A stretch of DNA of 64,000 nt from Micromonospora parathelypteridis (GCF_014201145.1 NZ_JACHDP010000001.1:6572001-6636000); one strand, 5' to 3'; positions 25,597 through 34,028 are shown, counted from the first letter of the stretch. Numbers and translations are program-made. Notes: generated by a model from the sequence alone, not told the origin.

Positions 25597-26355
25597 ATGA
25601 ACACTGAACGTGTTGCCGAGGAGTTGATCGCGGACGCGGCCGCCGCGCCGGTCGACGGTTGGGGCTTCGGCTGGCTGGACGGCCGGGCCACCGAGGAACG
25701 CCCGCCCTGGGGGTACGCCCGGCTGGTCGCCGACCGGATGACGCGGGCCGACGCGGCACTGGACGTGGACACCGGCGGCGGGGAGGTGCTCGCCGAGGTG
25801 CCGCGCCCGCCGAAGCTGTTGACGGCCACCGAGAGTTGGCCGCCGAACGTCGAGGTCGCCCGGCGGACCCTGCGCCGCGTGGGCGCGACGGTGGTGGCGG
25901 TCGCCCCGGACGGACCGCTGCCGTTCCGCGACTCGTCCTTCGACCTGGTGGTCAGCCGGCATCCGGTGCGTACCGACTGGACGCAGACGGCCCGGGTGCT
26001 GCGGCCGGGCGGGACGTTCCTGTCGCAGCAGATCGGTGCGGGCACGATGCGGGAGCTGAGTGAGGCGATCCTCGGGCCGCTGCCACCGCCGAACCAGCGG
26101 CACCCCGAGCACGCGGTCGCCGCCGCCGAAGCCGCTGGCTTGCGGGTGGTCGACCTGCGCCACGCCACCCTGCGCGCGACCTTCGCCGACATCGGCGCGG
26201 TGGTCTGGTTCCTGCGCAAGGTGATCTGGACGGTGCCCGGGTTCACCGTCGACCGCTATCGCGAACAACTGCGAGACCTACACCGTCAGATCACCGATGA
26301 GGGCCCCTTCGTGGCCCACGCCCAACGCTTCCTCATCGAGGCCACCCGCCCCTGA
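25597..26355 (+). CDS. Class I SAM-dependent methyltransferase-like protein
   Basis: A 252-residue Rossmann-fold protein. The SAM-binding segment is ALDVDTGGGEVLAEV near residue 55, followed by an acidic-to-neutral strand 2 region and motif VAVAPDGPLPFRDSSFDLVVSRHPV with the ARVLRPGGTFLSQQ strand typical of class I methyltransferases. The acceptor is unknown. ATG 25597 marks where conservation begins; the frame upstream is GC-rich non-conserved sequence. It converges on the DUF3500 gene across a family B palindrome. Confidence 0.78.
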   Translation: MNTERVAEELIADAAAAPVDGWGFGWLDGRATEERPPWGYARLVADRMTRADAALDVDTGGGEVLAEVPRPPKLLTATESWPPNVEVARRTLRRVGATVVAVAPDGPLPFRDSSFDLVVSRHPVRTDWTQTARVLRPGGTFLSQQIGAGTMRELSEAILGPLPPPNQRHPEHAVAAAEAAGLRVVDLRHATLRATFADIGAVVWFLRKVIWTVPGFTVDRYREQLRDLHRQITDEGPFVAHAQRFLIEATRP

Positions 26356-26367
26356 CCCTCCGCAGCG

Positions 26368-26440
26368 TCGATCATGGAGTTGTGGTGCCGCACAGAAGCC
26401 GTGGACCGGGGCAAGCCACCCACCACAACTCCATGATCGA
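26368..26440. repeat. Intergenic palindromic element, family B copy 1
   Basis: Perfect 20-bp inverted arms (26368-26387 and 26421-26440, TCGATCATGGAGTTGTGGTG and its complement) flank a 33-nt spacer. A second copy at 63295-63367 has identical arms and a spacer of the same length but different sequence. It lies between convergent genes and could terminate both. Confidence 0.85.
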
Positions 26441-26472
26441 CCGGGCCGTGGGGCCGTGGGGCCGTGGGATGG

Positions 26473-27423
26473 TCAGTGGTGGTGGGTTTGGTGGTGGGTC
26501 GCCAGGATGTCAGCGCCGAAGTCGCTGGCGGGGCGGCGCAGCACGGTGTGCGCGTGGTTGCCGTCGGCGGTGGTGTTGTCGTACTCGATCAGCAGGTCGT
26601 CGCCCTGCACCCGGTAGTAGTGCCGCTGCCCGGGATGGGTGGGGCCGGCCCAGGCGAAGTGCAGTTGGCCGGCGTCCAGCCGAGTCGCCTCCCGGATGGC
26701 CAACTCGGGCGGCAGCCGGTCCAGGTAGAGCGCGACCACCTGGTCGAGCAGGGCGCGGCCGGTCGGCCCCAGCCGATCCGCCGGCACACCGAGGGGCTCC
26801 AGCGGTCCGTCGACCCGCCCGCGGGTGGCGCTGATGATGTCTCCGGGCGCCTCGTCGGCGATGATCGCGGCGGCCCGCTCGGCCGGCCCCAGCGCGTCGA
26901 GCAGTGCCCGGGCCAGGTCCTCCTCCACACCGAGTGGACGGGAGACCGGGCGGCCGGCGTACCGGACCGCGGCCGGGTTGGCGCCGAAGAAGATCGGCGC
27001 GGGGGACACCTGGCCGTCCACCACGGTCATGTTCACCGACAGGTGGTGTCCTTCGAGCCGCCACGCCCAGCGGTCGTCGCGCGCCGGATCGCCGAAGACG
27101 GCCACCCAGTAGTCACCGCTGTGCCGCCCACGGTGCCAGCCCTCGGCCCGATCGAGGACCTCCTCCAGCGCGATGATCGCCATCGCCTGCGCGTACGCCG
27201 AGGGGCTGAGCGCGGTGGCCAGCAGCCGGTGCGCGGCCTTGCGACCGGCGACGTCCAGCTCGGCGAGGCAGACGCCGGGGCGCGGTCGGGGGCGGTACTC
27301 CAGCCAGCGCCGGGTCGCTTCGTCGTCGAACGGGTGCAGGGCGCTTTCGCGGGCGGAGGGGTCGAGCGCGGCTAGCAGCGTGGTGCTGGCGGCGCGCATC
27401 TGCTCGGGCAAGGGATCTTCCAC
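26473..27423 (-). CDS. DUF3500 protein
   Basis: A 316-residue protein of the DUF3500 family, recognised by the FDDEATRRWLEYRPRPRPGVCLAEL-type N-terminal segment, the GDYWVAVFGDP motif, and WRLEGHHLSVNMTVVDG with two histidines. The C-terminus has HYYRVQGDDLLIEYDNT and ends with a short histidine-rich tail (HHQTHHH). No biochemical function is known for the family; conserved His/Asp/Tyr residues suggest an active or metal site. The likely start is ATG 27423. Confidence 0.8.
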   Translation of the reverse strand: MEDPLPEQMRAASTTLLAALDPSARESALHPFDDEATRRWLEYRPRPRPGVCLAELDVAGRKAAHRLLATALSPSAYAQAMAIIALEEVLDRAEGWHRGRHSGDYWVAVFGDPARDDRWAWRLEGHHLSVNMTVVDGQVSPAPIFFGANPAAVRYAGRPVSRPLGVEEDLARALLDALGPAERAAAIIADEAPGDIISATRGRVDGPLEPLGVPADRLGPTGRALLDQVVALYLDRLPPELAIREATRLDAGQLHFAWAGPTHPGQRHYYRVQGDDLLIEYDNTTADGNHAHTVLRRPASDFGADILATHHQTHHH

Positions 27424-27455
27424 CGACCCTGTATACCGGCATGTCCGCGCCGGTG

Positions 27456-27848
27456 TCAGCCGGCGTGCAGCAGCTCCGCCATTTCCGTCAGCTCGAAGAA
27501 CTCCGCGGTCTCCAGAGCCGACGGGTCACCGTGGGCCGGATTGGCACCGGAGGCGAGGAGCGCGCGGACGGCCTCGGTGCTGCTGCGGAACACCGCGGCG
27601 GCCAGCGCGGTCTGGCCCCGGTCGTTCGCCCGGGAGTGGTCGGCGCCCCGACTGAGCAGGGCGACCACCGTCTCCGGGTGCGAGTGGTAGGCGGCCAGGA
27701 TCAGCAGCGTGTCACCCTTGTCGTTGGTGAGGTTGACCGGCAGGCCGGCGTCGAGTTGCCCGGCCAACTCCTCGGTGGAGCCGGCCCGGGCCAGGTCGAA
27801 CATCCGGTGCGCGAACGCCAGCGTCTCGGCGTCGAGGTCGTCGGTCAC
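27456..27848 (-). CDS. Small ankyrin-repeat protein
   Basis: A 130-residue protein with about three ankyrin repeats. The clearest are NDKGDTLLILAAYHSHPETVVALLSRGA and NDRGQTALAAAVFRSSTEAVRALLASGA, with a capping helix before and after. Such short ankyrin proteins bind partner proteins; the partner here is unknown. GTG 27848 lies 7 nt after a TAGCCT box, indicating a leaderless start. It is divergent from the cupin-like gene. Confidence 0.85.
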   Translation of the reverse strand: MTDDLDAETLAFAHRMFDLARAGSTEELAGQLDAGLPVNLTNDKGDTLLILAAYHSHPETVVALLSRGADHSRANDRGQTALAAAVFRSSTEAVRALLASGANPAHGDPSALETAEFFELTEMAELLHAG

Positions 27849-27855
27849 CGGTCCA

Positions 27856-27883
27856 AGGCTAGTCGCACCGGCCCTGATAGGTT
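27856..27883. promoter_or_regulatory. Divergent -10 boxes between the ankyrin and cupin-like genes
   Basis: On the minus strand TAGCCT (27861 to 27856) ends 7 nt before GTG 27848, a leaderless pattern. On the plus strand TAGGTT (27878-27883) lies 29 nt before ATG 27913, leaving space for the GGGGAGGG ribosome site. Confidence 0.45.
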
Positions 27884-27912
27884 GCTCGGCCGGTGCGCTG
27901 GGGGAGGGTCCA

Positions 27913-28290
27913 ATGGGTGAGACGGTGTACGTGGGCAACGCGGGTGTCGACGGTGCCGCGAACGCCGGCTGGCTGCTCGGGCACTTCGCGCCGCCGGGGG
28001 AGATCCGGCACAGCACCGACGTCGAGGTGAAGTGGGGCGTGCACCCGCCCGGGCAGGCCCGGTCGCGGTGGGCGACCGGGGAACGGCGAACCACTCTGCT
28101 CGTACTGGTCGAGGGGTGTTTTCGGGTGGAGCTTCCGGACCGGACGGTACGGCTGGCCGCGCCGGGCGACTACGTGGTGTGGGCCCGCGGGGTGGACCAC
28201 TCCTGGTTCGCCGAGCGGGCGTCGGTGGTGCTGACCGTGCGGTGGCCCTCCCTGCCCGGCTACCGGGTGGACCCTCCGGTCCTGCACTGA
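27913..28290 (+). CDS. Small cupin-like protein
   Basis: A 125-residue single-domain beta-barrel-like protein. The central pattern LLVLVEGCFRVELPDRTVRLAAPGDYVVWARGVDHSW matches a cupin core in which glycines and PGD separate strands and the final histidine would be a metal ligand. One of the usual two His ligands is not evident, so it may be non-catalytic. The function is unknown. GGGGAGGG precedes ATG 27913. Confidence 0.65.
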   Translation: MGETVYVGNAGVDGAANAGWLLGHFAPPGEIRHSTDVEVKWGVHPPGQARSRWATGERRTTLLVLVEGCFRVELPDRTVRLAAPGDYVVWARGVDHSWFAERASVVLTVRWPSLPGYRVDPPVLH

Positions 28291-28328
28291 GCGGCTTTCC
28301 TCACCTGGGCTCTCTCCGGGCAGAACAC

Positions 28329-28880
28329 CTAGGAGCCGAGGTACTGCAGGATCGCGAGGACGCGGCGGCTGTAGCCGGTGGTGTGGGTGAGGTCGAGCTT
28401 GTCGAAGATGGTGTTGATGTGTTTCTCCACCGCGCTCTGTGAGACGTGTAGACGCTCGGCGATGGCGGCGTTGGTGTGCCCCTGAGCCATGTGGTGCAGC
28501 ACGTCGCGTTCCCGCGGGGTGAGACGGTTGAGCGGGTCCGTGTGGCTGGTCGCGGAGATGAGCTGCCGGACGACCTCGGGGTCGAGGGCCGTGGAGCCGG
28601 CGGCGATGCGGTCGAGTGCGTCGAGGAAGTCCTCGACCTGGGCGACGCGGTCCTTCAGGACGTAGCCGACGCCTTCGGACCGGTCGGCGAGGAGCTTCGC
28701 GGCATAGCGCTTCTCGACGTACTGGGAGAGGACGAGCACGGCGATGTCGGGCCAGCGGCGGCGGATCTCCAACGCGGCCCGTAGCCCGTCGTCGGTGTTG
28801 GTGGGCGGCATCCGGACGTCGGTGACGACGACGTCGGGGCGGTGCTGCTCGACGGCGGTGACGAGGACGTTCTTGATCAT
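28329..28880 (-). CDS. N-terminally truncated LuxR-family response regulator
   Basis: A 183-residue remnant of a NarL/FixJ-type regulator. The phospho-acceptor strand is present (VVVTDVRMPPTNTDDG) and so is the C-terminal LuxR helix-turn-helix (LTPRERDVLHHMAQGHTNAAIAERLHVSQSAVEKH). The first 35-40 residues of the receiver domain, with beta-1 and the acidic pair that binds Mg, are missing. An in-frame TGA lies seven codons before ATG 28880, no ribosome site precedes it, and no histidine kinase is adjacent. The gene is probably decayed, though an unregulated DNA-binding product is possible. Confidence 0.7.
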   Translation of the reverse strand: MIKNVLVTAVEQHRPDVVVTDVRMPPTNTDDGLRAALEIRRRWPDIAVLVLSQYVEKRYAAKLLADRSEGVGYVLKDRVAQVEDFLDALDRIAAGSTALDPEVVRQLISATSHTDPLNRLTPRERDVLHHMAQGHTNAAIAERLHVSQSAVEKHINTIFDKLDLTHTTGYSRRVLAILQYLGS

Positions 28881-29032
28881 GCCGACGACGCTGCGGACTC
28901 ACCGCGGCCCGGACCATGAGGTGGACCGCCGACCTCAGCAGGCCGACCTCAGCAGCCCGGGTGTGGAAACCGCACCCCCGGCGGCCGTCGGGGAGCTCAG
29001 CTCAGGTGTCCCAACAGATGGAATTACCTACT

Positions 29033-29047
29033 AAACCTATAGGGTTT
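29033..29047. promoter_or_regulatory. Palindromic operator candidate upstream of the cysteine dioxygenase gene
   Basis: AAACC-TATAG-GGTTT is a 15-bp dyad in an unusually AT-rich stretch (29011-29060) 51 nt before ATG 29098, next to a TAGAGT -10-like box at 29054-29059. It looks like a repressor site for the cysteine dioxygenase-rhodanese genes; the regulator is unknown. Confidence 0.45.
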
Positions 29048-29097
29048 GCCGTCTAGAGTACGAGGGCACCCCGCCGAACGACCCGCGAGGAACCGCC

Positions 29098-29553
29098 ATG
29101 ACCCAGCACCGCCCGGAGCCCGACCTGCTCACCGTCGCCGCTCGATGGGTCGACCCGACCTGCTGGCCGGTCGAGCTGCGCTTCGATCCCGCCGAGCGCT
29201 GGTACGCCCGCCTCGCCACCGGCGACGACCACGAGGTGTGGGCGCTGAGCTGGCTGCCCGGGCAGGGCACCGACCTGCACGACCACGGCGGCTCCGCCGG
29301 AGCGTTCCGAGTCGTCACCGGCGCGCTCACCGAGGAGACGGTCGCCGGTGGTCGGCTACGCCCACGGCTGCTACCCGCCGGCGCCGGCCGCCGCTTCGGC
29401 CCCCGGCACGTGCACCAGGTGACCAACCAGGGCGCGACACCGGCGGTCAGCGTGCACGTCTACCGCCCGGCGCTGCTGCGGATGACCCGCTACCACCTCC
29501 TGGACGGGCGGCTGCGGGTCGCCGAGGTCGCCGAAGCCGGCCGGTCCTGGTGA
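29098..29553 (+). CDS. Cysteine dioxygenase family protein (cupin)
   Basis: A 151-residue small cupin close to bacterial cysteine dioxygenases, which oxidise L-cysteine to cysteine sulfinate with O2 and Fe(II). Iron ligands H61 and H63 lie in LHDHGGSAGAF and the third is H106 in RHVHQV. The GSAGAF and RVVTG segments are conserved. AGGAA precedes ATG 29098. A rhodanese-like sulfurtransferase follows 46 nt downstream, which fits joint handling of cysteine sulfur. Expression is probably controlled through the 29033-29047 dyad. Confidence 0.85.
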   Translation: MTQHRPEPDLLTVAARWVDPTCWPVELRFDPAERWYARLATGDDHEVWALSWLPGQGTDLHDHGGSAGAFRVVTGALTEETVAGGRLRPRLLPAGAGRRFGPRHVHQVTNQGATPAVSVHVYRPALLRMTRYHLLDGRLRVAEVAEAGRSW

Positions 29554-29599
29554 GCACGGCGAGCAACGATCCACCCCCTGTCACCGGAAGGAACCGAGA

Positions 29600-30088
29600 A
29601 TGCAGGTAACCGCCGAGCACCGTCCAGCCCCCGTGCCGCCGCCGGGCTCCCGGGGCATCGACGAGATCCTGGCCGCCGCGCGTGCCCAGCTCCACCGGTT
29701 GGACCCGGAGCGGGCGCACCTGGCGTGCCGGGCCGGAGCGCTGCTGGTCGACATCCGGCCGGCCGCACAGCGGGCCGCACACGGGGTGGTGCCGGGCTCG
29801 CTCGCGGTCGAGCGCAACGTGCTGGAGTGGCGCTTCGACCCACGCTGTCCGGCCAGGCTGCCGCAGGCGGTCGACTACGACGTACCGGTGATCATCCTGT
29901 GTCAGGAGGGCTACACCTCGTCTCTGGCCGCCGCCGCCCTGCAGGACGTCGGCCTGCACCGGGCCACCGACGTGGTTGGCGGGTTCGCGGCCTGGCGGAT
30001 CGCCGGCCTGCCGGCCCTCGGCCCAACCCCGATGCACCGCGCCGCCCCTCTCGCGCCCCCGGTCAACACCGGGTGGGCGCGCCACTGA
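29600..30088 (+). CDS. Rhodanese-like sulfurtransferase
   Basis: A 162-residue single rhodanese domain. The persulfide-forming cysteine is C101 in the active-site loop [15 protein letters not shown], and ALLVDIRP and [12 protein letters not shown] are conserved flanking elements. The protein should transfer sulfane sulfur from thiosulfate or a persulfide to an acceptor. Placement behind cysteine dioxygenase suggests a role in disposing of cysteine-derived sulfur. The N-terminal 35 residues are low complexity. Confidence 0.85.
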   Translation: MQVTAEHRPAPVPPPGSRGIDEILAAARAQLHRLDPERAHLACRAGALLVDIRPAAQRAAHGVVPGSLAVERNVLEWRFDPRCPARLPQAVDYDVPVIILCQEGYTSSLAAAALQDVGLHRATDVVGGFAAWRIAGLPALGPTPMHRAAPLAPPVNTGWARH

Positions 30089-30138
30089 CCGTCACGCCCC
30101 ACCGGGCGTGGCGGGCGTACCGCCACTCAGGAGGCACC

Positions 30139-30687
30139 ATGTCCGTCGTCGCCATCCCCACCCGTCGTCACCCGGGGGCGCGCCCACCCCGTCCGCGCAC
30201 CGGCCCGACCCTGACCATCACCCTCGACCTCGTCCCGGGACCGCTGAGCCCGCGGCTGGCCCGGCTGGTGCAGCTGCTCGGCGAGCTGGCCGAATCGGGG
30301 GAGGGCCAGCTGCGTACCGTCGGGGACGTCGCGCCGAGGCCGCGACCGGCCCCGGGCCCCGCCGTCGTCGAGCCGTCCGCCGACGCGGACCAGGTCCACA
30401 TCCTGGCCGGCTCACGGATGGTCCGCCGGGGCGACCGGGCCATCGCGCTGACCCGCATCGAGTACGAGTTGCTGCTGTTCCTGGCCGAGCGGCCACGCCG
30501 CGTCTTCACCCGCCTGCAGTTGTTGTCCAGCGTCTGGGGTTACGAGCACGCGGTGGCCCGCACGGTGGACGTGCACGTCCGCCGGCTGCGCGCCAAGCTG
30601 GCCGGCTCGGAGGTGGTCACCACCGTCTACGGGGTCGGCTACCGGCTGGCTGACGAGGCGCAGATCAGCGTGGACCACAGCCGCTGA
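30139..30687 (+). CDS. OmpR/PhoB-type winged-helix regulator without a receiver domain (copy 1)
   Basis: A 182-residue protein. The C-terminal 95 residues are an OmpR-type winged helix ([51 protein letters not shown]). The N-terminal 85 residues hold no receiver domain but a short module beginning [16 protein letters not shown], shared with the next gene. AGGAGG precedes ATG 30139. It is the first of two tandem paralogues. It probably binds DNA directly, controlled by level or ligand; targets are unknown. Confidence 0.85.
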   Translation: MSVVAIPTRRHPGARPPRPRTGPTLTITLDLVPGPLSPRLARLVQLLGELAESGEGQLRTVGDVAPRPRPAPGPAVVEPSADADQVHILAGSRMVRRGDRAIALTRIEYELLLFLAERPRRVFTRLQLLSSVWGYEHAVARTVDVHVRRLRAKLAGSEVVTTVYGVGYRLADEAQISVDHSR

Positions 30688-30935
30688 CTCCTGGTCCGGG
30701 GGTCATGCGGGCGCCCTGGTGAACCGGACGGGGACCCCCGTATCGGGGCATCTCGGGGGCTCTGCTGTAATCATCAGGCCTCGTACGCAGAGCGAGCATC
30801 CGGCTCCGATGCGTTCGTCAATTGTCACATTCATGCAACGCGGCCGCCTCTTGACCCTCGCCCGAGCGCCGGGAAACATCGATGAAGCGGCGTCCCGGGC
30901 CGTGGGGAGATACCCGGACCAGCCCAAGGAGGACC

Positions 30936-31541
30936 ATGTCGGTCAGCCCTGCCTCGTCGCGCGCCGGATGGCATACGTCCCAACCTGCGGTGCCCGGTCG
31001 ACCTCCCGGCGGTCAGCGTCGCCCGGCGAACACCGCCGCGCCCATGCTCACCGTCACGCTGTCCATCCCGCTGGCCTGTGAGGAGTCGCTGACCCCGGCG
31101 GCACGTCGGCTGCTCGAGGCCGCGCGCGAGATGCTCGAGCGAGGCGAGGGCGTGATCATCGGGGCCGTGCCGGCCGACCGCCGCCCCGACCAGGTTCCTG
31201 CCAACCGGTCGCCGACCCGGGCGCTCAGCCCGACCATCCCGGCCCTGCACATCCTCGCCTCGTCCCGCTCGGTGCTGCGCGACGACGAGACGCTGCCGCT
31301 GACCCGGCTGGAATTCGACCTGCTGCTGCACCTGGTCGCCCATCCACGGCGGGTGTTCACCCGGCTGCAACTGCTCAACGCCGTCTGGGGCTACGAGCAC
31401 GCCGGGGTACGCACCGTCGACGTGCACGTGCGTCGGCTGCGCGGCAAGGTCGGCGTCGACGTCCCCCTGGTCACCACCGTCTACGGCGTGGGCTACCGGC
31501 TGGCCGACGACGCCCGGGTCACCATCGACCGCACCGGCTGA
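30936..31541 (+). CDS. OmpR/PhoB-type winged-helix regulator without a receiver domain (copy 2)
   Basis: A 201-residue paralogue of the gene at 30139. The winged-helix domain is very similar ([46 protein letters not shown]). The N-terminus differs but has the same layout, with [28 protein letters not shown] aligned to the copy 1 module. AAGGAGG precedes ATG 30936. The 248-nt gap between copies presumably carries a separate promoter. Local duplication followed by divergence of the sensing part is inferred. Confidence 0.85.
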   Translation: MSVSPASSRAGWHTSQPAVPGRPPGGQRRPANTAAPMLTVTLSIPLACEESLTPAARRLLEAAREMLERGEGVIIGAVPADRRPDQVPANRSPTRALSPTIPALHILASSRSVLRDDETLPLTRLEFDLLLHLVAHPRRVFTRLQLLNAVWGYEHAGVRTVDVHVRRLRGKVGVDVPLVTTVYGVGYRLADDARVTIDRTG

Positions 31542-31583
31542 CCGGCGTCACCGACCCCACCGGGCGCGGGGCAGGATGGTCCG

Positions 31584-32237
31584 GTGCGTATCCGCCCCAT
31601 CTCGCCCGACCTGCTCGTCGACGAGCTGACCGGCCGGCTGGCCGACGCGGCGATCCGCGCCGCCGCCGGGCCCGCCCGGCTGCGGGTGGCCGTGGACGGC
31701 GCTCCGGCGGCCGGCACCGACGGGTTGGCCGCCGCGCTCGTCGACCCGTTGCGTGCCCGGGGCCGCCCGGTGCTGCACATCCGCGCCACCGACTTCCTCC
31801 GCCCCGCGTCGCTGCGCTTCGAGCTGGGCCGCACCAACCCGGACTCCTACTACGAGAGCTGGGTCGACGAGGCCGGGCTGCGCCGGGAGGTGCTCGACCC
31901 GGCCGGCCCGGGCGGCACCGGGCGGCTGCTCCCGTCGCTCTGGGACGCCGACGCCGACCGGGCCAGCCGCGCCCGTTACGTCGACCTGCCACCCGGGGGC
32001 GTCGTCCTGGTCAGCGGCGCGTTGCTGCTCGGCGGTGGCCTGCCCTTCGACGTCACCGTCCACCTGGAGTTGACCCCGGCCGCGCTGCGTCGGCGTACCG
32101 AACCGGCCCAGGAATGGGCGCTGCCGGCCTTCGACCGGTACGCCGAGGAGGTCGTCCCGGCGAGCTTCGCCGACGTGGTGGTGCGGGCCGACGACCCCCG
32201 CCGACCCGCGCTCGTGGAGCCCGACGGCGACGACTGA
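31584..32237 (+). CDS. Uridine-kinase-like protein with a degenerate P-loop
   Basis: A 217-residue protein with the P-loop kinase fold of uridine kinases. The nucleotide loop reads VAVDGAPAAGTDGLAAAL, where the family has GAPAAGKST, so the catalytic lysine at position 45 is a threonine and the next Ser/Thr is an aspartate. Later landmarks are kept (TDFLRPASLRFELGRTNPDSYYESWVD, VVLVSGALLLG). ATP-dependent phosphoryl transfer is therefore doubtful; a binding or regulatory role is possible. GTG 31584 lies 6 nt after CAGGAT, a weak leaderless -10. Confidence 0.7.
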   Translation: MRIRPISPDLLVDELTGRLADAAIRAAAGPARLRVAVDGAPAAGTDGLAAALVDPLRARGRPVLHIRATDFLRPASLRFELGRTNPDSYYESWVDEAGLRREVLDPAGPGGTGRLLPSLWDADADRASRARYVDLPPGGVVLVSGALLLGGGLPFDVTVHLELTPAALRRRTEPAQEWALPAFDRYAEEVVPASFADVVVRADDPRRPALVEPDGDD

Positions 32238-32401
32238 CAACCGCGGAGAGTTCGGCGGTTTGTGCGGCTGATCCGGCGGGTACTCGCCCGGCTCACAGAG
32301 CGCGGGTGATCGCCCGCGCACCCACTGCGACCGTGACCGGGGCCTCACGCCGCCGGCACCCGGTTCACCTTGAGCCACAGGCCCAGGAAAGGCAGGCAGC
32401 G

Positions 32402-32800
32402 ATGGTCGCCCACGACACGGTCGGTACGGCCCGTCCCCAGACGGAGATCGACCAGATCAAGCTCTCCCTCCAGTCGCACTACGACGAGCTGACCGCCGAG
32501 TACGACCAGGCCGTGTTGCAGAGCCAGGTGCTGCGGCTGGTGGAGGTAGGTGACACCGCCGGCGACGACCAGGCCGACAGCGGCACCAAGACGGCCGAGC
32601 GGGACACCGCGCAGTCCCTGTTGCGCACCATCCTCGACCGCCGCGCCCAGTACGAGCACGCCCTCGGCCGACTCGAAGAGGGCACCTACGGCTGGTGTGA
32701 GGGCTGCGCGGCGGCGATCCCGGTGGAGCGGCTGGAGATCTTCCCGTCCGCCACCACCTGCGTGACGTGCAAGCAGACCCGCGAACGGCGGGCGGCCTGA
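32402..32800 (+). CDS. TraR/DksA-type C4 zinc-finger protein
   Basis: A 132-residue protein with a coiled-coil helical hairpin (residues 15-95) and a C4 zinc finger, C99-x2-C102 and C120-x2-C123, as in DksA and TraR. DksA-like proteins enter the RNA polymerase secondary channel and modulate initiation with ppGpp; actinobacterial homologues are diverse and not all act this way. ATG 32402 was chosen because upstream in-frame sequence is not conserved. It is not coupled to its neighbours. Confidence 0.88.
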   Translation: MVAHDTVGTARPQTEIDQIKLSLQSHYDELTAEYDQAVLQSQVLRLVEVGDTAGDDQADSGTKTAERDTAQSLLRTILDRRAQYEHALGRLEEGTYGWCEGCAAAIPVERLEIFPSATTCVTCKQTRERRAA

Positions 32801-32848
32801 GCGACGCCAGCGGTTGCCGGTCGGTCCACAACGCGATGGACTTCACCC

Positions 32849-33721
32849 ATGGGTGACATCCTTGTGGGCACCGCGTCCTGGACCGACCGCACACTGCTGG
32901 ACTCGGGATGGTATCCGCAGACCGCGGACAGCCCGGAAAAACGGCTGGCCTACTACGCCCGGCAGTTCCCGCTGGTCGAGGTCGACGCCACGTACTATTC
33001 CCCGCCCGCCGAGGCGACCGCGAGGCTGTGGGCCGAGCGCACCCCCGCCGGCTTCACCTTCAACATCAAGGCGTTCAGCCTGCTGACCGGGCATCCCACC
33101 CGGGTCAGCGCCCTCTACAAGGACCTTCGCCCGGAGACCGACAAGAAGAACATCTACCCCGACGACCTGCCCGCGCAGGCGTACGAGGAGGTGTGGACGC
33201 GCTTTCTGTCCGCGCTGGACCCGCTGGTCGAGGCGGGCAAGCTGGGCGCGCTGCTGTTCCAGTTCCCGCCCTGGTTCACCATCAAGCGGGCCAACAAGCA
33301 GTACCTGCTGGAGGTGGCGAAGCGCTGCGCGCCGCTACGCGCCGTCTACGAGTTCCGGCACGCCTCCTGGTTCGACGGTGACAACGCCGACGAGACCCTG
33401 GCCTTCCTCCGCGAGCACAAACTGCCGTACGTCTGCGTGGACATGCCGCAGGGCCACCGCTCGTCGCTGCCCCCGGTGCTGGCCGCCACCGCGGACCTCG
33501 CGGTGATGCGCTTCCACGGCCACAGCGACAAGTGGACCAGCAAGGACATCCACGAGAAGTTCGGCTACCACTACTCCAAGCGGGAGTTGGCCGACTGGGC
33601 GCCGAAGCTGCGTGAGCTGGCCGACGAGGCCGGCCAGACCCACGTTCTCATGAACAACTGCTACCGCGACTATGCGCAGACCAACGCCACGACGCTGGCC
33701 GGGCTCCTCGGCGTCGACTGA
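32849..33721 (+). CDS. DUF72 / YecE-like TIM-barrel protein
   Basis: A 290-residue DUF72 protein, identified by the start GDILVGTASWTDRTLLDSGWYP, the segment FPLVEVDATYYSPPAEATARLW and the C-terminal HVLMNNCYRDYAQTNA. Members fold as a TIM barrel with a conserved acidic and aromatic pocket, and function is still uncertain. The length is typical. The gene stands alone and begins 48 nt after the DksA-like gene. Confidence 0.85.
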   Translation: MGDILVGTASWTDRTLLDSGWYPQTADSPEKRLAYYARQFPLVEVDATYYSPPAEATARLWAERTPAGFTFNIKAFSLLTGHPTRVSALYKDLRPETDKKNIYPDDLPAQAYEEVWTRFLSALDPLVEAGKLGALLFQFPPWFTIKRANKQYLLEVAKRCAPLRAVYEFRHASWFDGDNADETLAFLREHKLPYVCVDMPQGHRSSLPPVLAATADLAVMRFHGHSDKWTSKDIHEKFGYHYSKRELADWAPKLRELADEAGQTHVLMNNCYRDYAQTNATTLAGLLGVD

Positions 33722-33842
33722 TCGTCGCCGGCTCACCCGGTTGGGGTGGTGCCGACTCACCCGGGCCGCCGGCAGGGTGGACACGGTGGGTACGGCCGCC
33801 CGAGGGTGGCCGACGCCGGAGACGACACGGAGGTGACGGGGG

Positions 33843-34028
33843 ATGACGGTTCGAGTGGTGACGGATCGACGGCGTGGTGCCGTCCTGCACGTGGTCGGCA
33901 CGGCCGACAACGCCCGGCGCGCCCCGCAGGGCAGCCCGGTGCGGGCGCGACGCGGCCCGGCGGGGCCACCGCGCCGCTCCGACGACCGACGGTGGGACAG
34001 CACGGAACGGGGGTCGACCGATGGCTGA
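33843..34028 (+). CDS. Possible 61-residue arginine-rich protein coupled to DUF2267
   Basis: ATG 33843 follows a GGAGG site, and the 61-residue frame, rich in Arg, Gly and Pro, ends in TGA 34026-34028, which overlaps ATG 34021 of the next gene. The first 25 residues (MTVRVVTDRRRGAVLHVVGTADNAR) look protein-like; the rest resembles GC-rich noise. It may be a real small protein or merely a coupling ORF. Confidence 0.35.
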   Translation: MTVRVVTDRRRGAVLHVVGTADNARRAPQGSPVRARRGPAGPPRRSDDRRWDSTERGSTDG

